Source of the DNA: Epiperipatus broadwayi
Taxonomy: Eukaryota; Onychophora; Udeonychophora; Euonychophora; Peripatidae
Direction of reading: 5' to 3'
DNA length: 64,000 bases
Assembly (NCBI GenBank): GCA_028023455.1
Contig: JAQFVV010006231.1
Span: forward strand, 9,188,036-9,252,035
In this document: positions 37,860 through 48,689 of the stretch, piece after piece
Layout: the number at the start of each line of letters is the position of its first letter
Numbering within the stretch: the first letter of the stretch is position 1
Notes under the pieces: generated by a model
Seen by the model: the letters and a program-made list of their open reading frames with translations, nothing else
Databases searched by the model: none
What the model was told of the DNA's origin: nothing
Position numbers and translations under genes: made by a program

Positions 37860-39294
37860 TTGAGGATATTCTGCAAAGTTTGTTAAGAGCTTATTTGCAA
37901 ACTCTTTATAAAACATTAGTAATAATCTTATACATTCAAAGATTAGTACATTACAATTGATGATACTACTGCAGATGCAATATGCAAAAGAATCAGTAGT
38001 TGATCTGCATAAAATCTGGCTTATATTGATTGCTTCACAGGAAATTTACCTAATGAAAGCTTCATAACAATAATGAATTTTAATATCTGAAATTCACATC
38101 TTTGAGACAGTAAATTCTCATACTGCACTGGGTATCTTTCACCATTACTGATTTGCTTCAAAGAAAAAACTATGTTCCCAGATTTGGAATCATGACAGAA
38201 TTATACATATAACTTTTTATTAAAAATACCCAAATATCCATGAAATAGTCAGTACTAAATGATAAATTTTAGTGGTTGCCAGGTGACTAATCTTACATTA
38301 GTTATAATTATAGATAGATTTCAAAACATGAATTTGTCTATCTCAAAACATTTTGAAATTTCAGTCATTGATGTTTTAATAAAAGTTGATGAAATTTTAT
38401 ATATTAAAATCATTATTTGCATTTTGCCATTTGTAATATTATGTGATTTTTTTTCCCGAATATCAGATTTAACTTTATTAAACATTTATTTTGTCATTTA
38501 AAATTTTTAATGTTTCTGTTTGTTTCATAAGAAAAGGACACTCCTAGGAATCAAGGCATTAATACTCACTGACCAATTAAATCTAAGACCATTCTCCTCT
38601 AATGAATAATAGCTAGATATCCAACTATCGACCAAAACTGAATAGATATTTGAATTGGTCAAGAACTAGCTAGTGATAAAAAAAAAAGATCTAAAATTTT
38701 TCTATTAAGATACATCCAGCTAAGATCTGAATAACTAGGTTATAGGAATGGGATGTTGATGCAATAATAAATATTTATATTATGTCTAAATATAAGTTTG
38801 AAAGTTTAGTAATAAAGTGTAACAGCACACAATATATATTATCATAGTTAATGGTGATAGTTTTCCATAACTTGCCACTAACTTCATGCAATGACTAGTA
38901 TTTCTTTATTTGAACAATATAATAAACTTTAATATTTACAGCTAGGCCACCAAGTTTCTTACATCATTAAGAAATTGCTATTATAATAAGATAAACTGTA
39001 TAAAAAGTAAACTTTAATGTTGAAATGTCTTAGAGATGCAATTTTTATTAAGACACATTATATTTTTTATAACCATGCTTCAATTAAAAAAAAAATTCTT
39101 TTAACAAAAATATACATTTAATAATGAAATCATAAAACACTGCAAAATGTATAATTTGAATTTCGGCAAGTCGTTTAACTATATAACCATATAAAATACG
39201 GAGATGAGCAAAGAATGTAAAAATATATTTAATTCAATTGTTACTAATTTTCTTTTCTGAGCCAATGTAATATCTAATAAAATAAAAATATACT

Positions 39295-39450
39295 GTACAC
39301 AGAAAAGATAGTTTTTAAATAAAATTTAGGTTGATCATTGCCTAGCATACTTTCAATATAAATATAATATAGCAAAAATATATCGAAAGCATGCTAGGCA
39401 GTAATAAAGCTAAATATTATTCAAAAAACCATCTTTTCTGTGTATATGTT
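39295..39450. repeat. Foldback repeat, about 65-bp arms
   Basis: Arms start acacagaaaagatagtttt and end with its complement (aaaaccatcttttctgtgt), with inner tgcctagcat and atgctaggca blocks. It lies just upstream of the short SAM1 exon on the 3' side of the gene. Confidence 0.75.
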
Positions 39451-39792
39451 CACTTTACAAAAAAATGTACTTAATGTATTTTCCTAATACTGATAAATTA
39501 AAAACTATATAAGAAAAAAAAAAGTATGACATATATCAAATGAAAAACATATTAATAGTGTTTAATACTAAGATTTTAATGAGTGTAAAGAAAATAATAT
39601 GATTAAAAACATGAAATGCAAAGCAAAAATATAAAAACTAAAAACGATCTATATGTGGGGCAAAGATTTCTATATACAAAAATTACAACAATGCAAAAAG
39701 ATTAAAGTGCTGAACTAACATTTCCCATTATTTAGGAAAAAAATAAATCAATAACCCACTACAATTTTTTTTATATTGAGGCTACTATATAC

Positions 39793-39874
39793 CTCAAGCC
39801 AGGCAACAATTGTTGGCCCATTCCAGAGTGCGAAGGGCGTGCCAGCCTTCATCGCTTCAGCTAGTAACTCGTGC
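39793..39874 (-). CDS. PPFIA: Liprin-alpha exon: start of SAM1
   Basis: This 82-nt exon completes the Lys codon from the previous exon and encodes [20 protein letters not shown] followed by TIVAWLE. This is the first helix of SAM1, including the W-x-GPT-(I/V)-x-x-WLE signature of liprin-alpha. The acceptor is ttttctag and the donor gtatat. It ends in phase 0, matching the next exon, which continues with LWVGMPAW. It is isolated by introns of about 21.6 kb upstream and 22.2 kb downstream, so ORF-length gene finders miss it. I located it by its GC-rich island and homology to the liprin family. Confidence 0.93.
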
Positions 39875-40261
39875 CTAGAAAATAGCAACAGACTAAATAA
39901 ATAAATACAAAATTAAAATGATTGGAAGTGGAAGGATGCAGAGCTGAAAACATCAAATATAAAAAGCAATATATTAGAATTCATTATACAAAGATTTATA
40001 CATGTGTGTGTATGTGAATATATATATTCATTATAAAAATATATCATATACATATAATTAAAATATATACTTGAAATCATAAACATATAAATTTAATACT
40101 ATAATGTAATACATAAGATTTAATGATTAAACATATTTAAAATAATTAAATAGATTAAGCCACAAATGAATTTGTAAAAAAAAAATATATAATACAAAAT
40201 TATTTAAAGCCTATACTTTATTTAAAGTATAGAATGCTAAAAGATTAATTTATCTAATATA

Positions 40262-40495
40262 ATAATTGAAATACAGGCTTATTATATACCTGTATCAATA
40301 TATGTAATATGTAGGATGTATGAGCACAGACTTTCACATGACCCAACGCTCACCACTCTATCTTATATCACTGACACACTTGAGCACATTATTTATCTTT
40401 TCAACATATATGTGTTCAAGTGTATCGGTGCTATGAGATAGAGTGGTGAGCGGTGGGTCGTGTGAAAGTCTGTGTTCATATATCCATATCTAATA
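40262..40495. repeat. Palindromic copy of the 28.4-kb repeat
   Basis: 40265-40390 is a direct copy of 28389-28510. 40395-40490 is the inverted complement of its second half (cacagactttcacatg against catgtgaaagtctgtg in diverged form). This makes a head-to-head palindrome. Confidence 0.7.
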
Positions 40496-41409
40496 TAAAA
40501 TAATAAACTTCCATAATTTCCAATAACTGCAAATACTATTTGTAAAAAATGATATACAAATGTAAAAACAAATGCAAATAAAGTATGATTTGATTAAAAT
40601 AAAATCTATATAAGCACATTCCAAAAAGTAGATGTGGCTATACAGCTCATGATAATGCAAAGATTTTAAAGATTAATAACTGCCTATTAATTACTGTGTG
40701 TGTGTTTAAGAATAAAATACATTAGTAAATATATATCTAAAAAAAATAGCTAAAAATAATGATCCTAATTATCATTCTAATACCATATTACTCAAGCTTA
40801 CCATAGCGACACTAGAGTAATAGAAAGGATTGCTTTTATTTATATTGTAATAAGCAGAGGAAAAACCAAATGATATCTTGGTAATAAAATATGTAAATTT
40901 AAAATTATGTTTCAAAATTTAAATGAGTAAAATTTTGCTTTTTATAAATTCAACACTGATTCATTTTTGATACATCTTTATCCCAGAATATAATGAATTT
41001 TTATGCAAGGATTCACCAATAATGATAATGATCAATTTGTACCCATAATTTTGGTTATTTATTTCAACAACCTTTAAAAAAAATTTCACAACTTTTTTTA
41101 AAAAAAAAAACAGGGCTATTTTTTTTTCAAACATCGTCTACTTTGTAAGATTGATGATATCATAGGATAGTGACTTCATTACAGTTAAGCCATCCAATTA
41201 CACAATATCATGTTTTGAGTACAGAATTAGAAATGCAATTAATGTAGTTATATATTTTCATCTAGTATTCTTGCAAGACAATCAGTGCTTTCATTTATGA
41301 TTTATCCAGAGTAAAGAAGTTTTCATCATTAATGACTACAAAAGCAAAAAATAAATGCCAGTTTCATTCAGTATAATACTTAATTTCTATCTAGAATATT
41401 CATATTCTT

Positions 41410-41850
41410 ATTAAAAAGAGCTTGTTTGAGCTATTCGTATGTTCCCTATATTATATTTGTAAATACAAGCTTTTTAAAATCAATGTCACATTATATATGA
41501 CTTGCTTTATTGATTATTATAATTTTAACTTTAAGGCTGTGGCAATGCTAAGGCTATTAACATATGGTAGATCTGAATTTGGTTCATTCCCATATAGCTA
41601 TTTGACTTAGATAGCTGGATTTAAAGACATTTTTATGTCTGAAAATTTCAGATTTTCTTCTCAATAGTTATTTATTAAATAAGTGCTGGATTTTGAGTTG
41701 ATATTTTAGATCAAGTGTCTGAATAGATCTCCTCACTGAGGTGAGTAATAAGCTTGAAACTAATTAATCTGGGGATAGGAATATTTTAGATAGAGATTTT
41801 AAATATTTTCTCTTACTGCACTTATTAAATAAGAGCTTGTTTGAACTATT
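41410..41850. repeat. Diverged partial copy of the 37-kb foldback arm
   Basis: It shares gctattaacatatg, ttcccatatagctattt, gatagctggatt and the aaatttcagattttct run with 37640-37760, followed by a hammerhead-like motif. A tandem re-start (agcttgtttga-ctatt) occurs at 41420 and 41832. Confidence 0.65.
41731..41774 (+). ncRNA. Hammerhead-like motif A4 (degenerate)
   Basis: It has CCTCA, CTGAGGT, GAG-loop-CTT, GAAAC, TAATTA, ATC, TGGGG. Stem I, GAAA and the NUH triplet are kept. The first box ends GT instead of GA. Stem II retains three possible pairs including G-U. Confidence 0.45.
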
Positions 41851-43137
41851 GATATGCTCCCTATATTACATATTTGTAAATACAAGCTTTTTAAAAGCAA
41901 TGTCATGATATATATAACTTGCTTTATTGATTATATTAAAACATTATCAAAAACTACTATGATCACACACAATAGTGCATTACTAATAAATTTTAAGATG
42001 TGTTCATTAGGAAAAATAAATTCATTCAATCAATTTTAGATTAAAATTTATATGAATGTTACTTTGCCTGTAGCTAAAATACAATCATTGTAATTGTGGA
42101 ATGTAATTATAATTGTAAATTATTTCGAAAAAAAAAGGAAAAAAATACAACTTTATATGATCAAAGATTAAGTTAAAAATATTATTTATTTGCTCAATTT
42201 TATATAATATTTTTGTAATTTCATAGTCAAGATGATAGTGATTTTTATTGTAAATATATATGGTATTGACAAATAAAAAAAGATTTAATTATTATTAACA
42301 TTATTAAAACTATAGCAATCAACTATACAATATATTTCTTTATCTAATTTTTATTTAATTTCAAGTACAATTATGTAAAATAAATTTGCAACAGTTGCTG
42401 CAAAAAATTTTCAAAATTCTATTGGTTAGATATTACAAAAATGATACTCATCTTATAGCTAAAGACGCCATTCTATGGTGCGGTTTTTGCGCCAAAACAC
42501 ATTAAAATGCTGTTTCCATGGCAGACATGTTCGAACCTGCGTTTTCTATAATACAACTTTTTTGTTGTGCTACAGAATGCAGGCCGCTATGTCACATCGC
42601 AGTACAACATGTATGTCGCTAAGCAGCAATTACATTTTACGAATTCGCACAATTTATAAAATAATTACGGCTTGATGAGAGAGTTTGTATTTGAATTGTA
42701 TTGAAATGTTGTTTTCATTGGATTTTTTTATATTTTAAACTACTGAAATATTCAGATGTTTTGGAATAATTATAAGACTTTTTACAACATACTGTATTGA
42801 ACTTTTATTTGGGTAAATGTTAAATATCTATGTTTTTATTGAGTTGCAATTAGGTAACGTGTCAAGTAACGTACTGTTAGTAACATTCACAAGACAAAGA
42901 AGTTTCTACCGTCTGTATATTTTTGAAGTAAAAAAGAGCGGTACGAGAAAAATATCCAGTAAGAAAAGTCCAAATGTACAGGTTTTTTTGTAAATTTAAT
43001 AAAAAGCAAATATTATAAACATGTTTAATAAGTAAAGAAGACATTTGTTTTTTGTTTAAAAAAGTTTGAATTTCTTTCTTCTGTCCGAGTACGCTTACGA
43101 TTTTGAATTTTTTTATTTTAGCATTACAAACAAACAG

Positions 43138-43176
43138 AACACTAACCCTAAACCTAAAACTAACCCTAAATCTAAC
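43138..43176. repeat. Telomere-like CCCTAA-type repeats
   Basis: Several ctaaccctaaacctaaa hexamer variants lie inside the TIR element. The complementary TTAGGG is the usual metazoan telomere unit. They are few and imperfect. Confidence 0.6.
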
Positions 43177-43234
43177 CATAACAACTTTTACTTTTATTAC
43201 GATTATAATTTTTTAGTTAAACAACAACCAAAAA

Positions 43235-43372
43235 AGTCGTAACACAAGTAAAAAAATAACCGATAGAAAATTGATAAAAGAAAAGCCGTAACACAAGTAA
43301 AAAAATATCTGATAGAAAATTGATATAAAAAGCCGTAACACAATTTAAAAAGTATACGATATAAAAAACACG
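43235..43372. repeat. Tandem repeat, about 50-bp unit, three copies
   Basis: The motif gccgtaacacaagtaaaaaa followed by gatagaaaattgata recurs three times with diminishing identity. It is internal to the 42.5-43.6 kb TIR element. Confidence 0.75.
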
Positions 43373-44199
43373 AATCAAATTGTAATTTGTTGATTTTATT
43401 TTACATTTATTATTATCATTTAAATTGTATACGTTAATAAAACATAATATTTAAAAAAGACGATTTTGTTTTGTTTTTATTTTCGCATTACAAAAAAGCA
43501 TAGAAAAATTATTAAAATCAATGGCCCGTGAATGTTCATATTTTATAGTTTTAGCATGAAAACGATGCCATCCTACGGCGTCTTTATCTATAATACAAGC
43601 ACCACAAAAATAAAAAAAAACTTTAATAGCAGAACAAAAATAAATTTAAAAATGTCCATTGTGTTAAGGTAATTGTTTTTTTCTTCATTTTTTATTTTAA
43701 TTGACAAATCATGATTCAGGACATATTCACTGCTTACATAAAAAGCAAAATTGCAAATTGTCAATGAAAAAATTGTATATATTTTAAACTATAGCTACTG
43801 AAATGCTTTTTACCCATAGGTTAGTCCTTTTTTCAAATTCAAGCTTTATTTTTTAATCAAATTTTAATACATTTTGAACTTAAAGTAATAAATTAATCCC
43901 TTCCTCCCCAAAGGAAATATATTTTTTATACAAGTTTTTGATTTACAAGGACTTTTGGGGAACCAATTGAACTCACTATCTGGAGTAAAAATGTATATAT
44001 AATAATACAAAATTAAACATAGTGCAATATAATGATTAAGAAAAGATTAAATAAATAAATCTTAAGATAGTTAAAAACTAACTGACTGATTTATAATTAC
44101 ATTGTATTATCAATTGACTCCCCCTCCCAAAAAAAAAAAACAAAAAAAAAACAACCCAATAACAACAAATAACTATTTTAAAAAAATTTAAATACAAAT

Positions 44200-45450
44200 G
44201 TAAAGAAAAATATTGAAAATAAAGGGAGAAAAAAATTTTTTCTACATTTTCTGTAAGGCAGCTTGTCTTCTGATATCTAATGAAGGCATGGAAAGCCACT
44301 GCAAGTAAGTGAGCTTGAGTATTTCTGTAACATTTCTCATGATAATATTTAATTGTGTGTCTAAAAGTTAAATATGACCACTTTTTCTTTCCAATGTGGG
44401 TACAGCATTCATAAGTTTAATATTCTAGATCTAAAAACTTGTTTCTAGAATATTTGCTTCACAATCCTAAGTAGAGATCACCAAATTTCCAAAGAGGTTG
44501 ATTTTAGGAATTATTTTAGATCTAATCTTGAACATATGAAGACAATAAACTAGGCTATCCAAAATTAATGCTAAAAAAAATGAGATGGGATCATTGTTTT
44601 AGTCTATTTAGTTTATAACATTTTTTCTATTGTTTAGATAGAAAGTTGAACATATTTTCTCTGTAAAATTAGAACCAAAGCCCTAGTCTTTTAAAAAGAT
44701 TTTCAAACTTTTCATATCTTTATTATTAAATTAATTGTTTATATATGGAAAAGATTTCTTTTGTGAAGTCAAAGGAATAAAAATTGTTTCTGAAAGATCA
44801 CTAATGATTATATCAAACTAGATGAGAGAACCAAATCCTATAGTAGATAGATAACTTTGTAATATTTTGTACTTGACCAAATTTGTTTATTGAAGATAAT
44901 TAAACAAAAGTTAGCTTAATAAACTTAGCACAAATCTTTAATTTATTATAAAATACTTTTCAGTGGAAATACTTAAATGTAGAACTTGCTTTTTGTGTTC
45001 TAAATACAATCTTTTCTAAAAGTAGATTATTCTCAATGATTGCCATAATTCTTATAAAGATCATTCGTTCAAAGACCTTATAGAAATGCATAATAATGAT
45101 ACAGGGCAATAATTTTTTGAATCAATTAGATTAATTTTTGTATAAATAATGTCAGTGAATAATTTTGCCAAATACGCTTTGGCATCAAGTTCTAAATTTA
45201 TTAAAAACTCAGGAAGTATGCTATTTGCTCAAAAGCCTTTCTTGATTTAAGACACTCAATGGCAAATTCTAATTACTAATATCTACAGTTTTATTAGGTT
45301 TAAATTAGAGGTACATTAAAAAAGCCTGCAAGTCTGTTTTAAGGTCATCCCTCCCGCTTTATTGTATGTTGGATTTATGTATCAAATTTCTGAGTCTGGA
45401 AATGTCATTGGTAGTAAAAATGATATATCTTTTAGAGAGACGGGGTAAGC
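44200..45450 (-). pseudogene. Dead non-LTR retrotransposon (reverse transcriptase remnant)
   Basis: Minus-strand frames near 45060-45130 give NYCPVSLLCIS, then after a frameshift YKVFERMIFIRIMAIIENNL. These match the NYRPISLL and YK-x-FE-R-x-I motifs at the start of LINE reverse transcriptases. Further downstream pieces (SYLSTIGFGSLI) resemble later RT regions. Many stops and frameshifts show it is inactive. The clade is probably Jockey/I-like, not settled. The ends are approximate. Confidence 0.6.
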
Positions 45451-46089
45451 AAATAGCGAATAAATTTTAGATTTTCCTGGAACTTGAGGTGAACCATAGT
45501 TGAAAATACCACATAATCATTTTCATTTAAAAAGTAAAGTATCTTCATTTTCGTAACTTTGGCATAATTCTCTGTCATAATATTGCATGCTTTAATATTT
45601 ATGCATGAGTTCATACGTTGCAATCAAAATTAATTACTTCATTTTAAGTTGAAGCTTGGTTAAGAAATGAAGATATTGGTTTTACATGCATAACATATTA
45701 CTTAATTACAGAATAAATGTGATAAAAAACAGAGGATTTTAAAATCAAAAATAGATGTACTGCCTAACAAAAAAATGAACAGTTTTTTTTCTATTTCAAA
45801 TATTTTTCTTATTTATGCAAATAATATTTCATTTTTGATTCATTGGTAATTTTATCATTATATGCTTTTTTTTTTTTTAAAAAAAAAATAGAAATATCCA
45901 GTTTGAATGAAAATAGAGGCAAATTTTTGTAGAAGTTAAGAGAGAAAGTTACATTATTTAAACATATATGTAGAATAAATAATGATAAAAATCCAAAAAC
46001 TCTTAATTTTCCCTATTATGAGCAGATGGCATAATATAATGGTACAGAGTTAATTTGTATTTGGACCTGATACTATATCAAACTTTAGA

Positions 46090-48330
46090 CATTATGAAAA
46101 ATTATGTCTAAAGGTGGCCAAAGTAGAAATCATTTAACTTTCTTATATAAATCTGAAGGGATAATTCCTAAAGGTTTGCAACTAAAACCTCCAATTCATT
46201 CTCAGAGAGCTGAGAAAATTACTCAGAGAGCAAATGAAGCTCTGTTAAGAGAAAGAATAAATGCTCAAAGATTTTCTAAGTATCAAACAATGTATTCCAC
46301 TAATAATGTAACTTACTGATAAAGACTTCATGAGAGTTTCTAAAGTAGTAAGAAAATCATATTCTACATTACATTGAAAAATAAAAGACTGCCAACAAAA
46401 AAAACTTGCCAACCTACATGGGCATATCAAAAATCATAATGTATCAAGTAATATACCAACTTCATCTGTTAAAAATCTGTTCTAAACATCTAACAGATAC
46501 TGAAATTTCTGTTCTTGAAAGAGGATGCCATAACCCATCTGACATCCCTTTATTAGATATAATGGCAGCCACTGAGGAAGACACTCAAAAATTGTCTTTA
46601 GAAGAAGCAGCAGAATTACGCTGGAGAATAAAAGAAACACTTTAGCCACAAAAATTGAAGTCAAATATATTCTATGGTGAGAGGAAAGCAATAAAATCTC
46701 TCAAAGTAGATAAATCTATAATTATCCTCCCTGCTGACAAAGGCAATACAACAGTTGTAAAGGATACAACTGATTATGACAACAAAATACAAGAATTCCT
46801 CACAGCAGGCCAATATAGAAAAGTGGCAAAAAATCCGCTACAGAGTACGAAAACAAAGTTACAAGCATTACTCAGAAAGCATCGCAGGTACTTCACTGAT
46901 TCAGAAAAAAAAAAGTAATATATCATATTTCAGCAAAATTTTTCATCTTTACGGTCTACCTAAAATCCATAAGGATGATGTTTCATTGAAACCTATTGTT
47001 AGTTCTAGAGATTCTCCTTGCTAAAATTTGGCAAGTTTTCTTCTGAAAGTTCTAAGTCCTTTGGCATATAAGATCCAGTCCTTTGTCAGGGATTTTAGAC
47101 AATTTGTAGAATTAATTAAGAACATAAAAATTAAAAGAACTGACTTATTGGTAAGCTTAGATGTGGAAAGTTTATTCACGAATGTATCATGTGAAGAAGC
47201 GTTGTCTATTGTAAGTAAAAGATTAAATGGGGATAATAGTTTACAAACTAGAACAGCTCTTCCTATTGATAGTATAATGGAACCATTAATATTCTGCATA
47301 AAAACAACCTACTTTCAATATAATGCAGAATTCTTCCAACAAAATCAAGGAATGGCTATGGGCTCACCATTGTCTCCCTGATTAACAATATTTATATGGA
47401 AAAATTTGAAACCTTAGCCATAAAAACTAATCCATATCCACCTAAAGTTGGGCTTCACTATGTGGATGATACATTTGTTGTATGGCCACATGATGAAGCA
47501 CTGCTACAAACTTTCTGGAAATACTTTTATAACATATCCCCTTCAATTAAATTCACCATAGAATCAGAACAAAAAGAAAAATTGGCAGTGTTAGATGTCC
47601 TTATGACAAGACTCCCTCATGGCAAAATCAAAACTACAGTTTACCAAAAACCTACACATACAAGATAATACCTAGCCTATACATCCAATAACACTAGAAA
47701 CACAAAACATGGAGTTATATTATCACTATGGAACAGAGCAAAAGAAGTTTGTTCAGAAACCAGCAATTTGGAAGAAGAAAAGATCTATATAGAACAAACT
47801 CTTATGAAAAATGGTTATCCATCAGCTGCTATTAAAAAACATTAAATATACAACAAAATGAACCATCAAGAGAAAAGACAATTATTGGTACTGTAGTGTA
47901 TCCATACATTCCAAAAATAGCAGACAAATTAAAGAAAATCTGCAATCAGTATAACATCAGAACAGCTTTCCAGAGTCATATCATACTATGAGGAATTGTA
48001 ACATCTTCAAAGGCTAAACTTGAAATGCTGAAAAGAAAAAAACTGCATCTATGAAATACCATGTGAATGTGGTAAGAACATATGTCGGTAAAACCAGTTG
48101 TCCCATTAAAAAGTGCTTGCAAGAACACCAGATGATCAGAAGAGAGAAAACAGATATGTCTAAGATAGCAGACCATGTATGTACTAATGAACATATGTTC
48201 AATTGGGAAAATACAAGAAATAGTGGATAGAGAAGAAAAGGTACTAAGAAGAAAATTTAAAAAAACTGCTTACATGACAATGGCAAAAAAAAACCCATAG
48301 AAACCACTAATCAACTTTGCTCTTAGGGAA
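46090..48330 (+). pseudogene. Penelope-like element, degraded, RT plus GIY-YIG
   Basis: Successive plus frames broken by stops and frameshifts encode a Penelope-like protein. A leader segment carries NPSDIPLLD. Then come IILPADKGNTTVV (46.72 kb), LYGLPKIHKD and SSRDSP (46.95-47.02 kb), LLVSLDVESLFTNV (RT motif with catalytic Asp, 47.15 kb), GMAMGSPLSP (47.36 kb) and YVDDTFVVW (catalytic DD, 47.46 kb). A C-terminal piece near 48050-48190 (CECGK, TYVGKTSCPI after one-base correction of phase, HVCTNEH) is a GIY-YIG endonuclease remnant. Catalytic motifs survive but the frame is broken at least five times. It lies inside a liprin intron, antisense to the gene. Confidence 0.85.
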
Positions 48331-48387
48331 AAGTAAAGTAATCAGGAGGGATCTAATAGATAAATATATAAAATTTCTACTAACTGT

Positions 48388-48685
48388 TGCCTTTGGTAGG
48401 ATGGCTCAGTTGGCTAGAGCATTATCTTAAAATTCAATACTCAAGAATCTAAGGGTCCAGGTTCAAATTCCATGCTAGTATTGTCACTGTCAGGCCAGCA
48501 ACACCTGAAGAAGAGGGGAGAATAATACTTCTCAAAACATCATGCATGTACAACCTGTTTGATGTGCTATTGCTAACAGTTGAATGTATTTGGAATATTT
48601 AAAGAAAAGTTAAATTTTTCTAAAGACATTCAATACTCATATTAGATGATGGAAATAGTTCAATGTAAAAATACAATTAATTTAT
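48388..48685 (+). mobile_element. tRNA-derived SINE
   Basis: It starts just after the Penelope remnant. The A box TGGCTCAGTTGG (48402-48413) and a near-consensus B box GGTTCAAATTCC (48460-48471) are spaced as in a tRNA promoter. After the tRNA-like head comes a body with acctgaagaagagggg, then the 3' block gctaacagttgaatgtattt and gatgatggaaat, which is shared with the inverted pair at 16.06-16.28 kb. The tRNA head could not be assigned to an isotype. Confidence 0.75.
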
Positions 48686-48689
48686 ATTT

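Larger units (their letters stand above)
36390..38205. mobile_element. 1.8-kb nested foldback carrying two hammerhead-like motifs
   Basis: The outer arms are inverted: tgtcatgattccaaac at about 36398 against the complement at about 38180-38195; ttctttgaaacaaatcagc against the complement near 38150. The inner arms 37165-37510 and 37600-37925 are long near-perfect inverted copies with the centre near 37.55 kb. The left arm has about 0.55 kb (36600-37140) without a partner. A hammerhead-like motif lies in each inner arm, in opposite orientation. A partial third copy of the inner arm is at 41.5-41.8 kb. Confidence 0.8.
42462..43584. mobile_element. TIR transposon, 1.1 kb, TA target duplication
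   Basis: The ends are AAGACGCC and GGCGTCTT, extending as an imperfect inverted repeat of about 36 bp, flanked by TA at 42460-42461 and 43585-43586. The interior is more GC-rich at the left (short frame 42475-42675 with no known domain) and contains telomere-like hexamers and a tandem repeat. A Tc1/mariner-type non-autonomous element is likely. It is unrelated in sequence to the 852-2030 element. Confidence 0.75.

Noticed and set aside
46104-47668. Several separate Penelope-region ORFs as distinct genes
   Set aside because: They are consecutive fragments of one broken Penelope-like reading frame.
48402-48471. Functional tRNA gene
   Set aside because: A and B boxes are present but no clean cloverleaf or acceptor stem; followed by a SINE body shared with 16 kb.
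48502-48545. Hammerhead in the SINE body
   Set aside because: CTGAAGA and a stem II are possible, but GAAA is AAAA and no stem I partner was found; kept only as a comment.
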